Part shown: positions 12,935-24,536 of the stretch, piece after piece | How positions within the stretch are numbered: the first letter of the stretch is position 1 | Layout: each line of letters opens with the position of its first letter | Source: Symbiodinium natans | Lineage: Eukaryota > Sar > Dinophyceae > Suessiales > Symbiodiniaceae | Length of the DNA: 64,000 nucleotides | Direction of reading: 5' to 3' | NCBI GenBank assembly: GCA_905221605.1 | Contig: CAJNDS010002139.1 | Span: forward strand, 124,001 to 188,000 | Made by a program: the position numbers and the translations under genes | The notes under the pieces: model-generated | Told to the model about the DNA's origin: nothing | What the model saw: the letters and a program-made list of their open reading frames with translations, nothing else | The model's database searches: none

Positions 12935-13565
12935 GAAAGGGCGCTAGCGCGGACCATTTTTCAGGCGCTGCTGTCGGACGAGTCGTCACAAGAACTGCTA
13001 GTGTTACTGCTACATACTGCTACTGCTGGAGATCTGGCGCGAGCGAAGATTTCTCCGCTGTCGCCACTTGCGGGGCTCGAGCTCCAGCAAGCATAGCACT
13101 CTCGGTTCTATGGTGTTCCTTTGTGGTCTGCTAGAGGAGGAATGGGCCATGGTCTGCCGGGGGAGGTTGCGTTGACATTTTGCTAGCGCCGTGCTAGCGC
13201 GGCGCTAGCGCAAAACACTGTGCCGGATTTCCCAAGATCTGATACTACGATGTGATGAACGACGAAAACAAGCCAGGAGCAGCAAATGTACCAAGTATAA
13301 CAAGAATATCGTTTCTTTTTTGTCATCGTTTTCCTAGAAGAACCTCTATCCTGGCAAAAGGGGCCCCGTCAATTCATAACGAAGAGGTGCGGGGTCATTA
13401 CACCACCCCGGATGTTGTACGCACATTTCGGGTGGTGCGCCTGGCTGGACCTTCTCAATCAATCTCTGTTGGGTTCGCTTAGTGGTGAAATGCGAAATTT
13501 GAAATAATGTTTGTTGATTTTACCTAGCGCGAACCTAGCGTTTTCCTAGCGCCACACTGGGGTTT
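12935..13565. repeat. Cluster of TAGCGC motifs
   Basis: The motif (C/G)CTAGCGC recurs at about 12,941, three times in about 30 bases near 13,182-13,210, and three times near 13,526-13,555. GCGCTAGCGC is self-complementary, so the clusters can form short stems. They lie between the two copies of the 18-bp repeat. The function is unknown; this may be the remains of a small interspersed repeat. Confidence 0.5.
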
Positions 13566-13575
13566 TAGGGGATCC

Positions 13576-13593
13576 CCCTCGGTGCCGCCTTAT
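13576..13593 (+). repeat. 18-bp dispersed direct repeat, copy 2
   Basis: An exact second copy of the word at 12,842-12,859. With the TAGCGC cluster between them, the pair could mark the ends or internal boxes of a small repeat element. Confidence 0.7.
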
Positions 13594-13619
13594 CGAAAAG
13601 ACATGAAAATAGACCAGCC

Positions 13620-15595
13620 AAACCAATTAATGTAAATTAAAGTAACTGAGCAGACACGCGAATTTTGAACGCAACCCCTGTAGCCTTGCGGGACTGTAGA
13701 GGGTGAAGGAATTGGAAGGGCCACGCCACGGCATCAACCACCGCAATTGCAATACACTGTTCCCGACACACCCCGACACACCCGTCGGCCAGGTGGCACT
13801 GAACAGTTCAGCCAAAGGCGGAAGAACCACGTGACTGCTCCTGCTTTCTACCGAAACGGCACGTGCTTGGGGATGCCTGGGTTCTGTTGAGTTGAGCTCG
13901 CGTTTATCGGGCATAACTACAACTTTAATGGCCGTTGGCCTCAGGATCCGGACTTGTTTGGTATGGCTGCGGCAGGCTAAGGGGGCCTCTACACGAAACC
14001 CGAGACCTCAGGCCTGCAGGGTGCTGGGATCGATCCGGCCACGGCGATGGAGCCGCCAGAGCCAAGCCAGGCCAGCGCAACCTCGACCCGGGTGCTCCGA
14101 TTCCACAGGAAGGGAAGGGGTTAAAGGGCAGCTACCTGGGGCGTACATGCTGGGATTCGGAGTTGGTCCAGGGTGTACACTGGACCGGAACAGCTCTACG
14201 CCCAGTCCGTCAGCCTCGGTCAGAGGTGATACAATGCGATATGCCCAATGCTCAATGCCCCATGCCCACTGTGCGTGTACAGCGGCCGTCAGGATGCAAA
14301 CGATGGGACCCAAGAAGGCCGCGCGCTTCATCAGGGCCCCTGCGGGGGTGTCCACTGGGTCGGGTCTTCGTGTCTTGCCAGTGTTAGGCTTTGACCACAG
14401 GATCGCACGTCTGCAAGAATGAATGCTTGTCTTTGCCCCCCACACAGAGCCCTGATGCTTCTTGGAAACATGTTACACGATTGCAGACTGGCTGCGATAC
14501 GAACTAGCTTTCACCCGATGCTGCTTGTCAGCTTGGTATTTTCAGAATCAAGATTTCGTTTGTTGGCGACCGTCTAACTAAGCTGGAACCAAAGTCCAGT
14601 ATATGCTAGACAACGGACCATGTATTTTGGTGGTCTGGCCGGCTTTTTGTAGAGAATTTGAACATACTGAAGAAAATCTAGCTTCGGCTTACGTGCAAGA
14701 AGCGGAATCCATCATTGTGGGGATCGAAACCAACAACAAAAAAGCCTGGGTTAAAAGGTAAATATCTCCGTGTTCAGTGGAGGCAAGTCGGAATCGAGCC
14801 CGAGCTACAGCTCGACTTCAAGCCAATGGAACCGCTGATCAATGCTTGCGCAAGTAGATCCCAAATGGCAGTTCAAGCCAAAACGTCTTCGAGCATCAGC
14901 CTATTTCCTATTGAAACTACTGCAGGTCCATTAGAGTTAGGGTCAGCAATACTCCGGAGTTCATTGCCAGCGCGTTAAAGTTCACTTCGGATATATAAAG
15001 TCGAGCACCCATTTTCCAATAACAAGAAAAGCAAGCTGACGAAATGACTTGTAAATTTCAAGCAAGGTCTGGAAGTAAATGAACGCTGCCTTTCTAAGAT
15101 GTTTTAAAACCGTCCGAAGGTTTCAATCCTGGCACGTAGCCTTGCGCAGGATGCTACTTTGTTCGCCACACTCCATGTGTCGGCTTTTACGACGGGAAAT
15201 TGCCGCGCAAGAGATAGATTGCGAAATCCTTCCAAACACGGAGACGTCAGCGCGTCGCAGACCACTCCGACGACTCTTTCAAAACTATGCCTCCACCAAA
15301 CCCGTCCAAAAGCTTTGCTCTCCAAACACCAGTCTGCCCCCCAAGGCTCTCTGCCGGTCTGTGCCGTCCCAGTCGAAGCGCACCTGGGTTTCCGAAGACA
15401 TATGCCAGGGTGATGGGCGTCAGCAGCAAAGCCCACCATTTGTGGCCGCAGCTCTCGCAGCCCAACCTTGCTGGAGGATTTGGGTGTAAGGCTTTGAGTC
15501 TAAGAGAACGTCAGAGGTGTGGCGAAGAGAACCCCACTAACGAAGTAGCAAGTCGATCCGGAAATGACTGAGCAATGCTGCTTAATTTCTAGGTG
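13620..15595. other. Intergenic DNA, no gene supported
   Basis: No domain is recognisable in any frame. The two overlapping plus-strand frames at 13,892-14,422 and the minus frame at 14,008-14,445 are arginine/proline-rich products of GC-rich DNA. Confidence 0.45.
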
Positions 15596-15599
15596 GTCT

Positions 15600-15714
15600 C
15601 CAGGCAAGCGCTGTAAACTGCAGCAATTTTGTACACACTCGCATTTTGCGGTGTTCACCGGGCAAGCACTGCAAACTGCAGCAATTGCGTACGCAGTCGC
15701 CCTTTGCTTTGTTC
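15600..15714 (+). repeat. Two diverged tandem copies of a 57-58 bp unit
   Basis: The segment 15,600-15,657 is followed directly by a similar segment at 15,658-15,714. Both contain GGCAAGC, then CTG(T/C)AAACTGCAGCAATT, a GTAC word and a terminal GTTC. A local tandem duplication with about 20% divergence. Confidence 0.7.
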
Positions 15715-18195
15715 AGAAGTCGGAAAGACTGCAAACAGTAAACACTAGCATGTTGATTCTCTCGAGATACTTCGGAAGACCACCTTGAGAAATCACGCAG
15801 CACGAAGCTTTGCCCAATTGTAGCAAATCGATCTCGGAACGTTGCAGATGATTCCGCGCTGAGCTATTCGAAAGATCGACATGCTGAAAGCTATGTTGCG
15901 TTGATGTTTTCCGAAAGCACTCTGAGCATTTCAGAAGCTCGAGGTATTGAAGTACGATCAAACCATCTTAAGCTTCCGAGCTACTCAATAGCATGGCATG
16001 TGCAGAAATATCCTCCTCACAGCGGCCCTTACGGATAGCTCTGGCCAAAACATGTTTTTTTGGGATAAAGCGCGTTTGCTCATGGACATCAACACCCTGC
16101 TCCGTGGGTGCCCACCTTCCCCTTCGACGTGTTTAAAGGTTTGTGTGTCACAGCTACTCGGCTTTCTCCCAGAATCTAAGAACTCTAAGGGCCGGACCAA
16201 GGCCAGGAGATGGGGAAGAGGAAGTTGAAGTTTTGGGCCTCGAGCACCAAGGTGGTGCACATCCTTGGCTTTCACACCAGACTTCTAAGAACCGAAACCC
16301 CAGAACCCTGCAACCTGACAAGAACCTGTTGCCCTCAGCTACCGCTTTTCCAGAGAGACCTCCGCCACGCGAGCCAAAAGTCCTCAGCCCTAGGCCCTAG
16401 ATCTTAAAGCTTCTGAGTCCCCGCACAAGCGCCCAGAGCCACAGCCCCCAATTCAGGCAGGGCTCATCCCCATCAACGCAAGCCTCCCAGGCTGGAGATG
16501 CTTCAGTGATTCAGGTGGCAGGCCCGAACCCAAAGCCCCTGATAAAAATAAAAAAAAAAAAAACAAGAAGAAAAAAAAAACGAAGACCCCCGAGCCCGAA
16601 AAGCTTGAAGGATATAAGGGCCAGTTTGGGACTTAAAAGCGTCGGGCACTCCAGTCTCTCGCGTATGGGGCACAACGTGGAGCTTGTTTTTGAGATGATC
16701 TTTCAGCCTTCAAAAAGGCTTCGGCCAGGGTAAGGGTGCGCAGGCCTTCTTTGGGGGCTTCGCTCGGGCTGTTGGAGTCGAGCGTGCTTGATGCTCGAGG
16801 GTTTGGGGCAACAAAGGGGTTTGAGGCTGAGAAGTCGTCGACAAAGTAGGGCTATTGAGATGCCCCAGGCTTCTCACCACCATGACCTTTAAGGAACCGG
16901 AGACGCATTCAACACTCCCAGCAGCTACATTCGTACTTCAAGGGGATGAAGTCGACTCTCTCCTGTGCAGTGTGTCCAGCTAGGACAGCTAGGAGTCCAC
17001 AGACACACTGTCTGAAGAACAACGGGGTGATCTCCCCGGCTGCCACAGACTGTGGGACTAGCTGTCACCAAGTGGCATACTTGTCACGGATGAGATGCGC
17101 TTGCCCCAGATGCCAAAGGCAGCCTTCGCAAAGTCTGGATACCTGACGTGGGCCAGCGTGCTAGTACAAAGTTCTTTAGATTGAGCAGGGCCCCTTGGTC
17201 AGTCAGATGCAGGAGAAGATGCAAGAGAAGATGGTACCTGCTCATGTCAGGCAGTTTGGGAGTTGGATTATGGAAGGTGCAGGTTGTGCGATCGCTTCAA
17301 GGCAAGAAGACAAAGTGTCCTGAAAAGGCAAGTCAGTGGACAACTCGCAACCCCAGAGGCCTCCCTGTTTTGCCGTACATGGGTGAGTTTTAAGGCCTTG
17401 TTTGGTGCCATTTGTGGCCCCCCGAAAGCCAAGCGGCGCTAGCACCTGGGTGTCCCGCTGCGACTGGAGCTTGTCGATGGTGGAGGTGACGAGCCTTGCG
17501 CTTCTCGCTGGGGCTCAGGGCTTTCTTCTGGTGGCTACACTGAGGGGTGGATGATTTAGTACTGGGGGTGCAGAAAGGTCAGGAGAACAGTTTTGAGGAC
17601 CGCTTCAGCACCTCAAACTCTGGGGGAGGTTCCCCCAAACCCCCGACCCAGCCGCTGCCTTGTGTTTTCGGCGACGATGAAGGCCCCCGCGATCACCTTG
17701 CCGCGGAGCAAAGGCAAACCCAAACCTGCCCTAAACCGTTTAAACCAGGCAGCAAGACGGGTTTGTTGTGGCAAAGATGTGGGCAGCTATGTGGAAGCCC
17801 GCGCCTAACTTGAACCATCGTCCTGGTGCCTGATCTGCGCCAAAGGGCCCAGAAAAAAAGGAAGCTGAACAGCACCAGGCATTTGCGCCCCAACTTTGAA
17901 CCGCTTGACCCCACGGCCCTTCATTCTTTGAACTGTCAGCAAACGGCTCGTTCCCATTCTGCAGACGAGGGACACTCAGTGGCGGCAGGAGCCAACCTGC
18001 CATTGCTTCGGCTACTCGAGAAAGTAGGTTTCTTTGAACTTCGGAGCAAATCGGTTTGGCCAATCGATCAGGACGGGCAAGAGGCGTTTGGCGGCTCGAT
18101 GAACCCAAGCACCCTTTCCCGGGTCCGGAATAAATTTAGGTATTCTTTTTGTTTTTTTTGGGGTGTTTTTTTTGTTTTTCTTGTTCTGTACTCAA
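15715..18195. other. Intergenic DNA, no gene supported
   Basis: No gene is recognised. An A-rich tract lies at about 16,546-16,580. The remaining open frames have no family signature. Confidence 0.45.
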
Positions 18196-18204
18196 CACTA
18201 GTAA

Positions 18205-18205
<1 letters not shown>

Positions 18206-18296
<91 letters not shown>

Positions 18297-18393
18297 TTAG
18301 TAGTAATAGTATTAGTAGGAGTAGTTGTAGTTGTAGTTGTCGTCGTAGTAGTAGTAGTAGTAGTCATCGTCGTAGTAGTAGTAGTAGGAGGAG
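18206..18393 (+). repeat. (TAG)n trinucleotide microsatellite
   Basis: A near-perfect TAG/AGT/GTA array runs from 18,206 to about 18,290, followed by an imperfect tail with ATT, GTC and AGG variants. It gives valine- and serine-rich frames on plus and threonine-rich frames on minus, which are not genes. Confidence 0.95.
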
Positions 18394-18395
18394 TA

Positions 18396-18702
18396 TTCGT
18401 AGGATTTCTTTATTTTTGGTTCGTTTTCGTGGTTTTCCCTAGGACAAAACTACATTCCCTCTTTATTTTAATAGGATTCATACTACTTTTCGTGGGATTT
18501 CTTACTTATCCTTTTTGCTTGGTTCGTTTTCCTGGTTTTTCGTGAGAGAAAGCTACGTTCCGTCCAAATTCTCATAGGATTCATACTACTTATTACTTCT
18601 TTGCTTGGCTTGTTTTCTTCGTTTTTCCTAGGAAAAAGCTACATCCCCTCTATATTTTCATAGGATTCATATAACTTTTCGTGGGATTTCTTATTATCTA
18701 AA
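18396..18702 (+). repeat. Degenerate tandem repeat of about 90-120 bp
   Basis: The phrases AGGATTCATA, CTTTTCGTGGGATTTCTTA, TTGGTTCGTTTTC and CTA(C/G)(A/G)TTCC recur in the same order three to four times. The unit is diverged and its length varies. Confidence 0.7.
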
Positions 18703-18985
18703 GATGGGTTTCAACAAAATTCATGGGCTTTGAAGCACGCTTTGCACGGCTTAAATAAAGCGGGTTGGGGGTTAGGGGGAGGGGGAGGGGGGCAACCCCC
18801 CATTTGCAAACACAATGTTGACATGATGGGTTTCAACCAGATTCATAGGCTCTGAAGCCGCTTTGCACGGCTTACAAGAAGCGGGGGGGTTGGGGGGGGC
18901 GCAGCCCCCCCCATTTGCAACCACAATGCTCACACGATGGGTTTCAACAAGATTCATATGCCTTGAAGCACGCTTTGCAGAGAGG
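18703..18985 (+). repeat. Three tandem copies of a repeat of about 110-120 bp
   Basis: Each copy starts with GATGGGTTTCAAC followed by ATTCATA/G, GAAGC and GCTTTGCA. The copies begin near 18,704, 18,826 and 18,937. The first two include a G-rich block followed by a C-rich block (GGGGGG...CCCCCC), which can form a hairpin. The third copy is truncated. Confidence 0.8.
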
Positions 18986-19004
18986 GCGCAGCCTAGGGTG
19001 TATC

Positions 19005-19562
19005 TTAATATATATTATATCATAAAAGACCAAAAGAAAACAAATTTTTCCATACTGTACATACCGTCAAACGCATATATCAAAGAATCTTGGCTTTCTA
19101 TACTATAGACACTACATATACTATATATACCATATACCATACATACTAAATATACTATATATACATATATATATATATATTCTATATAGATATATATAAA
19201 TATATATTCTATATATATATATATTCTATATATACTCTATATATATATACACTATATATTTGCTATATATTTGCTATACATATATATATATATGTATATT
19301 ATATATATATTACTATAATATATATATATACATATATTATATATACTATAATACTATATTAGAATAAATAATATATATAAAAACTATATACTATATATAC
19401 TACATATACTACATATACTATATATACTATATATATATATATATTATACTATATATACTATATATACTACATATACTATATATACTATATAATATATACT
19501 ATTTATACTATTTATACTATATATACTATATATACTCTATATATATATATATATATATATAT
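19005..19562. repeat. TA-rich microsatellite, left flank of the satellite block
   Basis: Alternating TA with interspersed ACTATATAT, CTATATA and TTTGCTATA words. It stops abruptly at 19,562/19,563, where the terminal inverted repeat of the satellite unit begins. A similar TA tract starts immediately after the far end at 56,754, so the satellite block looks inserted into, or grown within, a TA-rich locus. Confidence 0.95.
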
Positions 19563-19594
19563 ATGAGCCCGCCGCCTTTAGGGTCTATTTAGCT
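19563..19594 (+). repeat. Left terminal inverted repeat, unit 1
   Basis: A 32-bp end whose inner 20-21 bases match perfectly, in inverse orientation, the ends at 28,162-28,193 and 56,722-56,753. The outermost ATGA is also shared. The core contains TTTAGGG, the heptamer of plant- and dinoflagellate-type telomeres, once only. Confidence 0.8.
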
Positions 19595-22500
19595 TTGGGT
19601 TTTTCTTATTGCTTTAAAAGAGCGAATATAAACATCGTAATACAAAAATACATATTTACACCTACATATGGCACGCAAATCTCATGCCCAGCGGTTCTAG
19701 GCCTAGCCGCACGCCATTACGAACTGCGAATTTCTGGTTATTCTTATTTTCATTTGTTTCTCTTTGCTGTCTGTGTATGCGTGTTCTTTTTTCAGCCTGC
19801 GTGAAAAAGTCGCTGTTTGGCTGCGGCAGAAGGGAAAGAGAAGTGAGAGAGGAGAGACAACAAGGAGGCCATTTTAATTTTCTGGAAGGGTATTGAAAAG
19901 AAGAGAAAAGACAAGAAACAAGGAGACGGATGGCACTCTTCTTTATCTATCATCTCTCCCTTCCTTGCCTCTCCCGTTTCCCTCTATAATTCAAAAGACA
20001 AGACTTTTTTTGGTCTTCGCAGATCTCTCTCCTCTTCAGGAAGCCCACTTGCCCGTATTTTGCTTGCTTTCTGAAACGACAAGGAAAACAACACATAGAA
20101 AGAGAGGAAAGGGAATGAAACAATAGGCAGTGGAGCTCTTCAGTGTCTTTCCCTATCTCTTTTCTTCTTTTTCTTTTTCATTCAATAAGGAAAAGAAGCT
20201 TCCTTTTGTGTGTTTTTGAAATTCAAAGAGAACAGGAGACGGGAAGGGAGAGAGAAAGGAGAGAGGAGAGATCAAAAGGAATGCAATTTTAATGGGAAGA
20301 GCAATGAAAAGAATGGAAGAGAAATGAAGACAGGAGAGGGAGGTGCAAAATCAGGCTAAGAGAAGATGGTGCTCGTTTTCATCTTTCTTCTCTTGTTCTT
20401 TTCCCTGTCAAATAGAAAACAAAAGGAAGAACAATGAACATGCAAAGGAACCCGTTTTCTTTTTCCATTTGGGAACAAGGAAAGAACAGAGGCGATAGGG
20501 CGAGAGGAGGGATTTGCTGAAGCATGGGGAGGGTCTACGGACAAGGAGCCAACCCCGCTCAGTTTCCCCATCCATTGAAACAGGAAAAGAAAGGAACAGG
20601 GCCTCCATTCCCCTCTTGTTCTTCCTTTCTTGTGTTTTTGTCATATCAAGGGGAACAGGAGAAGAGAAGGGAGAGAGAAGAAGAGAGGAGAGACAACAAG
20701 GATTGCATTTGTACTGGGAAGAGCAAAGAAAAGAATAGAAGAGAGATGAATAAAGGAGAGGGAGAGACAAAATAAGGCGCAGAGAAGATGGCACTCTTCT
20801 TTATCTATCCTCTCCCCCTTATCTCTCCCTGCCCTCTTTCTTTTCGAAATAAGAAAACAAAAAGGAAGAACTATGAGAAGGAGAAGGGGACGGAAAGGAA
20901 CGGAAAGGATAGGCCGATAGGAGGGGTATGATGAAGTATGGCAAGGTCCACGCGCCAGGAGTCACCCTCTGCTTACCCTTCCACTGCCTTATCATACAAG
21001 TTCCTTTCTTGCGCTGTATCAGTTGAAAGGAAACAGAAGGAGAAAAGGGAAAGGGAAGTGAGAGAGGAGAGATGACTTGGACGGCATTTTTCTGGAAGCG
21101 CAACTGTACCGGAATGTGGCCACAACAAGCAGGCCAGGGAGGCTCAGGCGGGGCAACTGTAGCGGAATGTGGCCACAACAAGCAGGCCAGGGAGGCTCAG
21201 GCGGGGCAAGTCTCTCCCTAATTAGAAAAAAACCAATCTTGCTCTTCGCAGATAGATAAGTGCCCTTCTTCCACTTCAGGAAATCGCCTTTCCCAAATTT
21301 TGCTTTTTGAAGCGAATAAGAAAAACAACAGATAAGAAGAGAGGACAGGGAATGACTAGGTAAAGAGAGGGGCTCTTCAATTGTGCGTTACTTTTCCTTC
21401 TTGGGGGATGTCCTTTTTTTCTCCCTTGAAGATGCAGAAAACTATCAAAAGGAACACCCGTTCCATCGCCCATTTACTCTTCAATTCCCTTCCTTATCTC
21501 CTATGCTTTTTTCTTTAGTCATTGCAACAGGAGAAGACAGGAAAAGGGCCTCCATTCCCCTCTTGTTCTTCCTTTCTTGTGTTTTTGTCATATAAAGGGG
21601 AACAGGAGAAGAGAAGGGGAAGAGAAGGAGAGAGGAGCGATGAAAGGAACACAATTTTAAGGGGAAGAGCCAAGAAAAGAATGGAAGAGAGATGAATAAA
21701 GGAGAGGGAGAGACAAAACAAGTTGCAAAGAAGATGGCGCTCTTCTTAATCCATCCCCTCTCCCTTATCTCTCCCTTCCCTTTTTCTTTTCGAAATAAGA
21801 AAAACTAAGCAGGAAGAATTATGAAAAGGAGAAGGGTAAGGAAAAGAGCAGAAGAGATAGGCCGAAAAGAGTGATATGATGAAGTATGGCAAGGTCCACA
21901 CGCAAGGAGTCACCCTCTGCTTACCCTCCCACTGCCCTTATCATACAAGTTCCTTTCTTGTGGTTTATCAGCTAAACGGAAACAGAAGGAGAGAAAGGAA
22001 AGAGAAGTGAGAGAGGAGAGACAACAAGGAGGTCATTTAAATTTTCTGGAAGGGTATTGAAAAGAAGAGAAAAGACAAGAAACAAGGAGACGGATGGCAC
22101 TGATCTTTATCTATCATCTCTCCCTTGCTTGTCTTTCCCTTTTCCCTCTATAATGAAAAAAAAGGCGCCCTCTCTCGTCTTCAGGAACCCGTTCACTTTT
22201 TCCGTTTGGGAACAAGGAAAAGAACAGAGGCGATAGGGCGAGAGGAAGGATTTGCTGAAGCATGGGGAGGGTCTACGGGCAAGGAGCCAACCCCGCTCAC
22301 TTGCCCCATCCATTGTGAAAAGAACAGGGCCTCCATTCCCCTCTTGTTCTTCCTTTCTTGCGTTTTTGTCATTTCAGGGGGAACAGGAGAAGAGAAGGGA
22401 AAGAGAAGGAGCGAGGAGAGATAAAAAGAACACAATTTTAATGGGAAGAGCCAAGAAAAGAATAGAAGAGAGATGAATAAAGGAGAGGGAGAGACAAAAC

Positions 22501-24170
22501 AAGGCGCAAAGAAGATGGCACTCTTCTTTATCTATCCTCTCTCCCTTATCTCTGCAAGGAATAGAACAGACAGGAAGCAAGGAGACGGAGTGACAAATAT
22601 TTATCTCCCTTGTCTCTCCCTAATTAGAAAAAACCAATCTTGCTATTCACAGATAGATAGGCGCCCTTCTTCCTCTTCAGGAAATCGCCTTTCCTTTATT
22701 TGGCTTTTTGAAGCGAATAAGAAAAACAAGAGATAAGAAGAGAGGACAGGGAATGACTAGGTAAAGAGAGGAGCTCTTCAATTTTCCTCCCTATCTCTTA
22801 TGTTACTTTTCCTCCTTGGGGGATGTCCTTTTTTCTCCCTTGAAGATGCAGAAAACTATCAAAAAGAACACCCGTTCCATCGCCCATTTACTCTTCAATT
22901 CCCTTCCTTATCTCTTATGCTCTTTTCCTTATTCATTGCAAGAGGAGAAGACAGGAAAAGGGCCTCCATTCCCCTCTTGTTCTTCCTTTCTTGTGTTTTT
23001 GTCATATAAAGGGGAACAGGAGAAGAGAAGGGGAAGAGAAGGAGAGAGGAGCGATGAAAGGAAGACAATTTTAAGGGGAAGAGCCAAGAAAAGAATGGAA
23101 GAGAGATGAATAAAGGAGAGGGAGAGACAAAACAAGGCGCAAAGAAGATGGCACTCTTCTTTATCTATCCTCTCTCCCTTATCTCTGCAAGGAATAGAAC
23201 AGACAGGAAGCAAGGAGACGGAGTGACAAAACTTGTCGCAAAGCTTTATATATCTCCCTTGTCTCTCCCTAATTAGAAAAAACCAATCTTGCTATTCACA
23301 GATAGATAGGCGCCCTTCTTCCTCTTCAGGAAATCGCCTTTCCTTTATTTGGCTTTTTGAAGCGAATAAGAAAAACAACAGATAAGAAGAGAGGACAGGG
23401 AATGACTAGGTAAAGAGAGGAGCTCTTCAATTTTCCTCCCTATCTCTTATGTTACTTTTCCTTCTGGGGGGATGTCCTTTTTTCTCCCTTGAAGATGCAG
23501 AAAACTATCAAAAAGAACACCCGTTCCATCGCCCATTTACTCTTCAATTCCCTTCCTTATCTCCTATGCTCTTTTCCTTATTCATTGCAACAGGAGAAGA
23601 CAGGAAAAGGGCTTCCATTCCCCTCCTGTTCTTCCTTTCTTGTGTTTTTTGTCATATAAAGGGGAACAGGAGAAGAGAAGGGAAAGAGAAGGAGAGATGA
23701 GCGATAAAAAGAACACAATTTTAATGGGAAGAGCCAAGAAAAGAATGGAAGAGAGAGGGAGAGACAAAACAAGGAGCAAAGAAGATGGCGCTCTTCTTTA
23801 TCTATCCTCTTTCCCTTATCTCTGCAAGGAATAGAACAGACAGGAAGCAAGGAGACGGAGTGACAAAACTTGTCGCAAAGCTTTATATATCTCCCTTGTC
23901 TCTCCCTAATTTGAAAAAGCCAATCTTGCTATTCACAGATAGGTGCCCTTCTTCCTCTTCAGGAAATCGCCTTTCCCTTACTTTGCGTTTTGAAGCGACT
24001 AAGAAAAACAACAGATAAGAAGAGAGGACAGGGAATGACTAGGTAAAGAGAGGAGCTCTTCAATGTCCCTCCCTTTTTCTTATGTTACTTTTCCTTCTTG
24101 GGGGGTCCTTTTTCCTCCCTTGAAGATGCAGAAAACGATCAAAAAGGACACCCGTTCCATCGCCCATATA
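19595..24170. repeat. Satellite A, unit 1 (alternating purine and pyrimidine blocks)
   Basis: The sequence alternates AG-rich blocks (GAGAGGAGAGACAACAAGG type) with CT-rich blocks (CTCTTCTTTATCTATC type) every 80-150 bases. A module around GAAGATGGCACTCTTC recurs near 20,365, 20,787, 21,733, 22,513, 23,146 and 23,784. Longer units of about 649 bp are visible, for example from 22,800 to 23,449. The many 60-130 codon frames recur with each copy on both strands and encode only low-complexity Ser/Leu/Phe- or Lys/Glu-rich strings, so none is annotated as a gene. Confidence 0.9.
21100..21205 (+). repeat. 53-bp tandem pair inside satellite A, unit 1
   Basis: Two nearly exact 53-bp copies (start GCAACTGTA, end AGGCTCAGGCGGG) that are GC-rich and unlike the surrounding AG/CT satellite. 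The same pair is present at 29,724-29,829 and 46,728-46,833, so it was in the unit before the units multiplied. Confidence 0.9.
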
Positions 24171-24237
24171 TAGGGAGACAGAGAAATCATGAGCATCAGC
24201 TGGGTTTGCTGCACCACTCAAAACTTCTCAAGTGACC

Positions 24238-24317
24238 TAGGCGCACTCTGCGCCTATCAGAGTACATTACAAGTACATAGGCGCACTCTGCGCCTATCAG
24301 AGTACATTACAAGTACA
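24238..24317 (+). repeat. 40-bp hairpin repeat, two copies, unit 1
   Basis: Two tandem 40-bp copies, each holding the hairpin TAGGCGC-ACTCT-GCGCCTA followed by TCAGAGTACATTACAAGTACA. It marks the switch from satellite A to the 87-bp satellite in every unit. Confidence 0.9.
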
Positions 24318-24536
24318 AGTGCAAGTACAAGCCTTCGTTTTTGATGTAGAGGGCACGAAAGGTGGAGGAGGGCTGGGGGGGGTGGGGTAAAAGAATTATA
24401 TAAAACCACTTATAAGGTTTATACAGTTTATGAAGTGGGCTCTTTTTTCTCCTTTGGCTAATTTTGGGCAACATTTGCCCTTTGGGCCCAATTTGGCCTC
24501 AAAAAAACGGCCCCAAAGGGCCCAACAATGGGAAAC
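24318..24536. repeat. Linker between hairpin repeat and 87-bp satellite, unit 1
   Basis: A conserved linker present in all units (compare 34,281-34,506, 52,454-52,672 and 53,916-54,132). It contains a G-run and a short inverted GGGCCC/TTTGGGG-type segment before the 87-bp array begins. Confidence 0.8.

Noticed and set aside
17826..18545. Plus-strand frame of 239 codons with a poly-valine stretch resembling membrane segments
   Set aside because: The valine run is the (TAG)n microsatellite read in frame GTA.
19595..24170. Dozens of repeated 60-130 codon open frames (Ser/Leu/Phe-rich on minus, Lys/Glu/Arg-rich on plus), also at 28-34 kb and 46-52 kb
   Set aside because: They recur with every satellite copy, are low in complexity, appear on both strands and change with each indel. 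They are products of the AG/CT composition.
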